Source: Salvelinus alpinus (taxonomy: Eukaryota > Chordata > Actinopteri > Salmoniformes > Salmonidae). Taken from it: a stretch of 64,000 bases of DNA. Of the stretch, positions 61,301-64,000 are shown piece after piece. The DNA lies in contig NC_092091.1 in the NCBI RefSeq assembly GCF_045679555.1, forward strand, positions 69,618,389 to 69,682,388, given 5' to 3'. Each line of letters starts with the position of its first letter. Position 1 is the stretch's first letter. A program made the translations under genes and the position numbers. The notes beneath the pieces were generated by a model. That model made no database searches. It saw nothing but the letters and a program-made list of their open reading frames with translations, and was not told the origin of the DNA.

Positions 61301-61709
61301 TAATTGACCTCATCTGTACGCATTGAAATAAATTGCTTCTATCAATGGTACTGTGTCAAGTCGACGGTTATCCTTTCACCCGTCACATGGAAAACTATTA
61401 GCCTAACAGATTATTCCATTGAAGTGTTTTGAATCAAGATGTTGCTAGAGTTCCCTTCCAAGTCACCAAGAGCTTTTGCAGGACGAAATATCCAGAGCCA
61501 CGACAGGCATAACATGCAGCAGAAGACAAGGGTGTTGTCCCACTTACTTCCACTTTAATTAGTGAAACCAATTCTTCACACGAGCTACAAAGCTATAATC
61601 ATTCAAGTGAACTTTTCATCATGAGTAGCATGAGTTGGTGACATCACCAGCTCACCACTGAAGGTTCATCAATCCAAAACGAACAGTCTATGAGCTTTAC
61701 AATTCTAGA

Positions 61710-62302
61710 TGACTACAGCAAAAAAAATGCTTTATTAACAAACATTTCCATGTGATCATGAATCCCAAGACAAATAGAACAGTAGATAAAGTGCCTTAAT
61801 GCCAACAGAAATAACTTCCCTATGTGCCAATACTGCACAGCAGTAGAAGGGAGAAACGTTAGTAGCGTGACCAGCTCGGTCTCAGTTGAAGGCCCCAGGG
61901 TCCACATAAGGGTAGGCCAGGAACTGTCCTAGTTTGTTTCCGTTCTTGTCGTAGTGAAGCATGCGGAAGCACCGCTCACAGAAGAGACACGGGTCATTTG
62001 GGGCAAATGGATCATTTGTGGTTAACCATCTGAAAACAAAAGTCAAATTAGTACACTGACAACTTGTAATGAATTAAAACTAATGTACAGTCAATTATTA
62101 GGGATATGTTTTTTTGGCCAGGTCATGTAAAAAGGGAAAACTCAGAACCCAAGTAATTATCTTTTATTGTGGGCGACATATTTTCTCTACACACCTGCCG
62201 ATGTAGACGTGACACACGGCGCACTTCCTGGTCATGACCCTGTGCTTGTGGGTAAGGAGAGGGTACAACTTCCTATCCAGGCAGTCATCCTTATGAGCCA
62301 GT
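61710..62302 (-). CDS. snapc3: snapc3, last two coding exons (SNAPc subunit 3, SNAP50), partial
   Basis: SNAPC3 is the 50-kDa subunit of SNAPc, which binds the proximal sequence element of snRNA promoters for RNA polymerases II and III. On the - strand, exon 62,302-62,195 encodes [20 protein letters not shown] and [15 protein letters not shown]. Exon 62,029-61,882 encodes [20 protein letters not shown] and [20 protein letters not shown], ending YVDPGAFN and TGA. The C-x2-C pairs (CAVC, CLFC, then C after two residues) and histidines fit the C-terminal zinc-binding domain, and the ending matches the family's YVDPGxFN. The splice phases agree (AG/A makes Arg). The 3' UTR ends with AATAAA (TTTATT at 61,731-61,736 on +). 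The upstream exons are outside the window. Confidence 0.95.
61731..61736 (-). terminator. snapc3 poly(A) signal
   Basis: TTTATT on the + strand is AATAAA on the snapc3 strand, about 145 nt past the stop codon. psip1 and snapc3 thus end tail to tail about 2.3 kb apart. Confidence 0.7.
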
Positions 62303-62477
62303 CTGGAAACATTGGGCAGAGATCAAATAAAAAACATGTCCACACTAATGAAACCTAGCCAAAACAATCTGTACTGAGCTAGCCTTGTTACGCATCTACC
62401 ATAGTGACTGGAAGCTTTCACCTTTATCGTGGAATGGTCTCCAATGCACTTTAAAATATGATGAATTGGTGCCTCAG

Positions 62478-62910
62478 TGCAGGGGTGTAAAACTCATTCC
62501 ATGGAGGACCTAGTGTCTGCTGGTTTTTGTTTTTCCTTTTAATGAAGACCTGGACAACCAGGTGAGGAGAGTTCCTTACTAATTGCTGACCTTAATTAAT
62601 CAATCAAGTACAAGGGAGGAGCGAACACTCGGTCCTCTGTGGAATGAGTTTGACCCCTGCGCTGTAGGCCTAGGGCACTTTTTTCCCAAACTCGGTCCTC
62701 TGGACCCCAAAGGGTGCACATTTTGTTTTTTACCCTAGAACTACTCAGCTGATTCAAATGATCAAAGGTGGATGATTATTTGAATCAGCTGTGTAGTGTT
62801 AGGGTAAAAAACAAAACGTGCACCCTTTGGGGTCCAGAGGACCGAGTTTGGGAAAAAAGTGCCCTAGGCCTACAGCGCAGGGGTCAAACTCATTCCACAG
62901 AGGACCGAGT
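62478..62910. repeat. Composite palindromic element in snapc3 intron
   Basis: Bases 62,627-62,759 and 62,778-62,910 are near-perfect inverted copies (133-bp arms, 18-bp loop, no indel). The left arm overlaps a second, outer hairpin whose ends are GGGGTGTAAAACTCATTCC at about 62,483 and GGAATGAGTTTGACCCC at about 62,641. The core (CTCGGTCCTCTGGACCCCAA and GCTGATTCAAAT) is a foldback repeat type seen widely in fish. Confidence 0.88.
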
Positions 62911-63655
62911 TTGGAAAACACTGGTCCAGGGCATGTGATGGCTCCTAGGGGATCTTTTTACTGAAGAATGTCTTAAAACGACAACAATACATGAAAAGCA
63001 AAACACTACCATTTTTTTAATGAATGTATTCTGTATTGTATTAAACAGGGCTCATCTGGAAAAGAGACCTTGATCTCAGCCTTGACTCCCTGTCAAAATA
63101 AAAGGTTAAATAAAAACTGTTGAAAAGGACAAAGTGATGGGAAAATATCTGAGCCAGCACAGTTTGGTAACAGTTTTACTGGCATCACTGAGGCCTTCTT
63201 GGAAACGTCACGCCACAAAACCAGCCTTCATGCACAGTTAGTGCCTCCAGCAAAGAAAACCAGTCAGAAGAATGCTAAAACTTGAATCAAATCAGTCTCA
63301 GAAAGCTGAAAAGGCTGACCTACAATACAGATCAATTGGAAAGCCTCAAGGCTCTTTATCATGTGAGTGAATTGATCAAAGAAATGACTTGATCCTATTC
63401 ATCTAGAAAGGGCAGCACTTTCCCCTGACCTGCTGTCTTACAAGAAATCTGGCCTTCTTCACAGTACTGATATGATGTAAGGTGAACTGATTTCTGACAC
63501 ATTGATTTCTCATAGATACAGCAACATGTTTTGGCTCTGTAGTCGGCACTTTGGTTTTTAAATGATACAATGACTGAGGTTAAAGTGTAGACTGTCAGCT
63601 TAAATTTGAGCTTATTTTCATCCATATCAGGTGACCCGTTTAGTAATTAACACAC
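62911..63655. other. snapc3 intronic stretch, nothing recognised
   Basis: No further snapc3 exon could be found in this part; the sequence upstream of the exon at 62,302 in the - direction lacks the expected conserved cysteine-rich motifs. An AATAAAAGG-type tail near 63,098 suggests an old retroelement remnant. Confidence 0.4.
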
Positions 63656-63660
63656 TTTTT

Positions 63661-64000
63661 GTACATTCGTTAAGTACTTAGACCCCTTGACTTTTTCCAT
63701 ATTTTGTTACGTTACAGCCGTATTCTAAAATGTATTAAATGTTTTTTTCCCCCCCCACTCAATCTACACACAATACCCCATAATGGTTTTAAGAAATGGT
63801 TTGCAAATATATACAAAATAATGTAATATTAAATGTACATAAGTATTCAGACCCTTTACACAGTACTTTGTTGAAGCACCTTTGGCAGCGATTACGGCCT
63901 CAATTCTTCTTGGGTATGACGCTACAAGCTTGGTGCACCTGTATTTAGGGAGTTTCTCCCATTCTTCTCTGCAGAGCCTCTCAAGCTGTCAGGTTGGATG
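63661..64000 (-). mobile_element. Tc1-like transposon, cut by the window end
   Basis: The left end contains AGACCCCTTGACTTTTTCC and TTGTTACGTTACAGCC. From about 63,850 the - strand encodes the transposase C-terminus: LERLCREEWEKLPKYRCTKL, VASYPRRIEAVIAAKGASTK and YCVKG. The rest is beyond 64,000, so completeness cannot be judged. This family is different from the three other Tc1-type elements here. Confidence 0.87.

Larger units (their letters stand above)
59501..61318. mobile_element. Tc1-type miniature element, split by a nested insertion
   Basis: The left end AGATGTGGTCAAATATATTG matches the element in psip1 intron 5, and similarity continues to GTGGTGCCAATA at 59,780. The right end (AATTGACCTCATCTGTA) follows at 61,303-61,318. 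The 1.5-kb DD34E element sits between, with TA on both sides, so the miniature element was present first and was later hit. Confidence 0.82.

Overview
This window is from a teleost genome, almost certainly a salmonid (trout, salmon or char group). The evidence is the repeat set: a Sleeping Beauty-type Tc1 relic with the paired direct repeats of salmonid Tc1, several other Tc1/mariner elements, tRNA-derived SINEs sharing a 3' tail with a LINE, dispersed hairpin elements and very long CA/TG microsatellites. Genes are eukaryotic, with GT-AG introns and AATAAA poly(A) signals. No bacterial features are present.

Layout. Bases 1 to about 44,700 hold no protein-coding gene that I can support. This stretch alternates transposable elements and microsatellites with single-copy, non-coding blocks rich in homeodomain-like TAATTA cores that look like candidate regulatory elements (for example 5,260-5,690, 11,690-12,110, 16,230-16,480, 21,460-21,670, 32,130-32,300 and 36,480-36,930). 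Conservation could not be tested here.

Bases 44,755-59,420 hold psip1, encoding LEDGF/p75, on the + strand. I could place 16 coding exons whose splice phases all agree, giving a 523-residue protein with an N-terminal PWWP domain, a charged linker with a nuclear-localisation/AT-hook-like motif, and a C-terminal integrase-binding domain. Bases 61,710-62,302 hold the last two coding exons of snapc3 on the - strand, encoding the C-terminal zinc-binding part of the SNAPc 50-kDa subunit; the rest lies beyond the window. The tail-to-tail psip1/snapc3 pair matches the arrangement next to human PSIP1, which supports both identifications. LEDGF tethers partner proteins to H3K36-methylated chromatin and SNAPc drives snRNA promoters; they are neighbours, not a known pathway.

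Most unusual features. (1) Intron 8 of psip1 carries an inverted, splice-site-complete copy of the penultimate coding exon, which differs from the real exon by an in-frame 3-nt length change and a few substitutions. (2) The end of coding exon 14, including its splice donor, sits in a 129-bp tandem repeat, a multiple of three, so a second donor could add 43 residues in frame. (3) A 379-bp Tc1-type miniature element ends 18 bp before the exon 6 acceptor, so the branch point probably lies in transposon DNA. (4) Between the two genes a Tc1-like element with an open DD34E transposase has inserted into another copy of the same miniature family.
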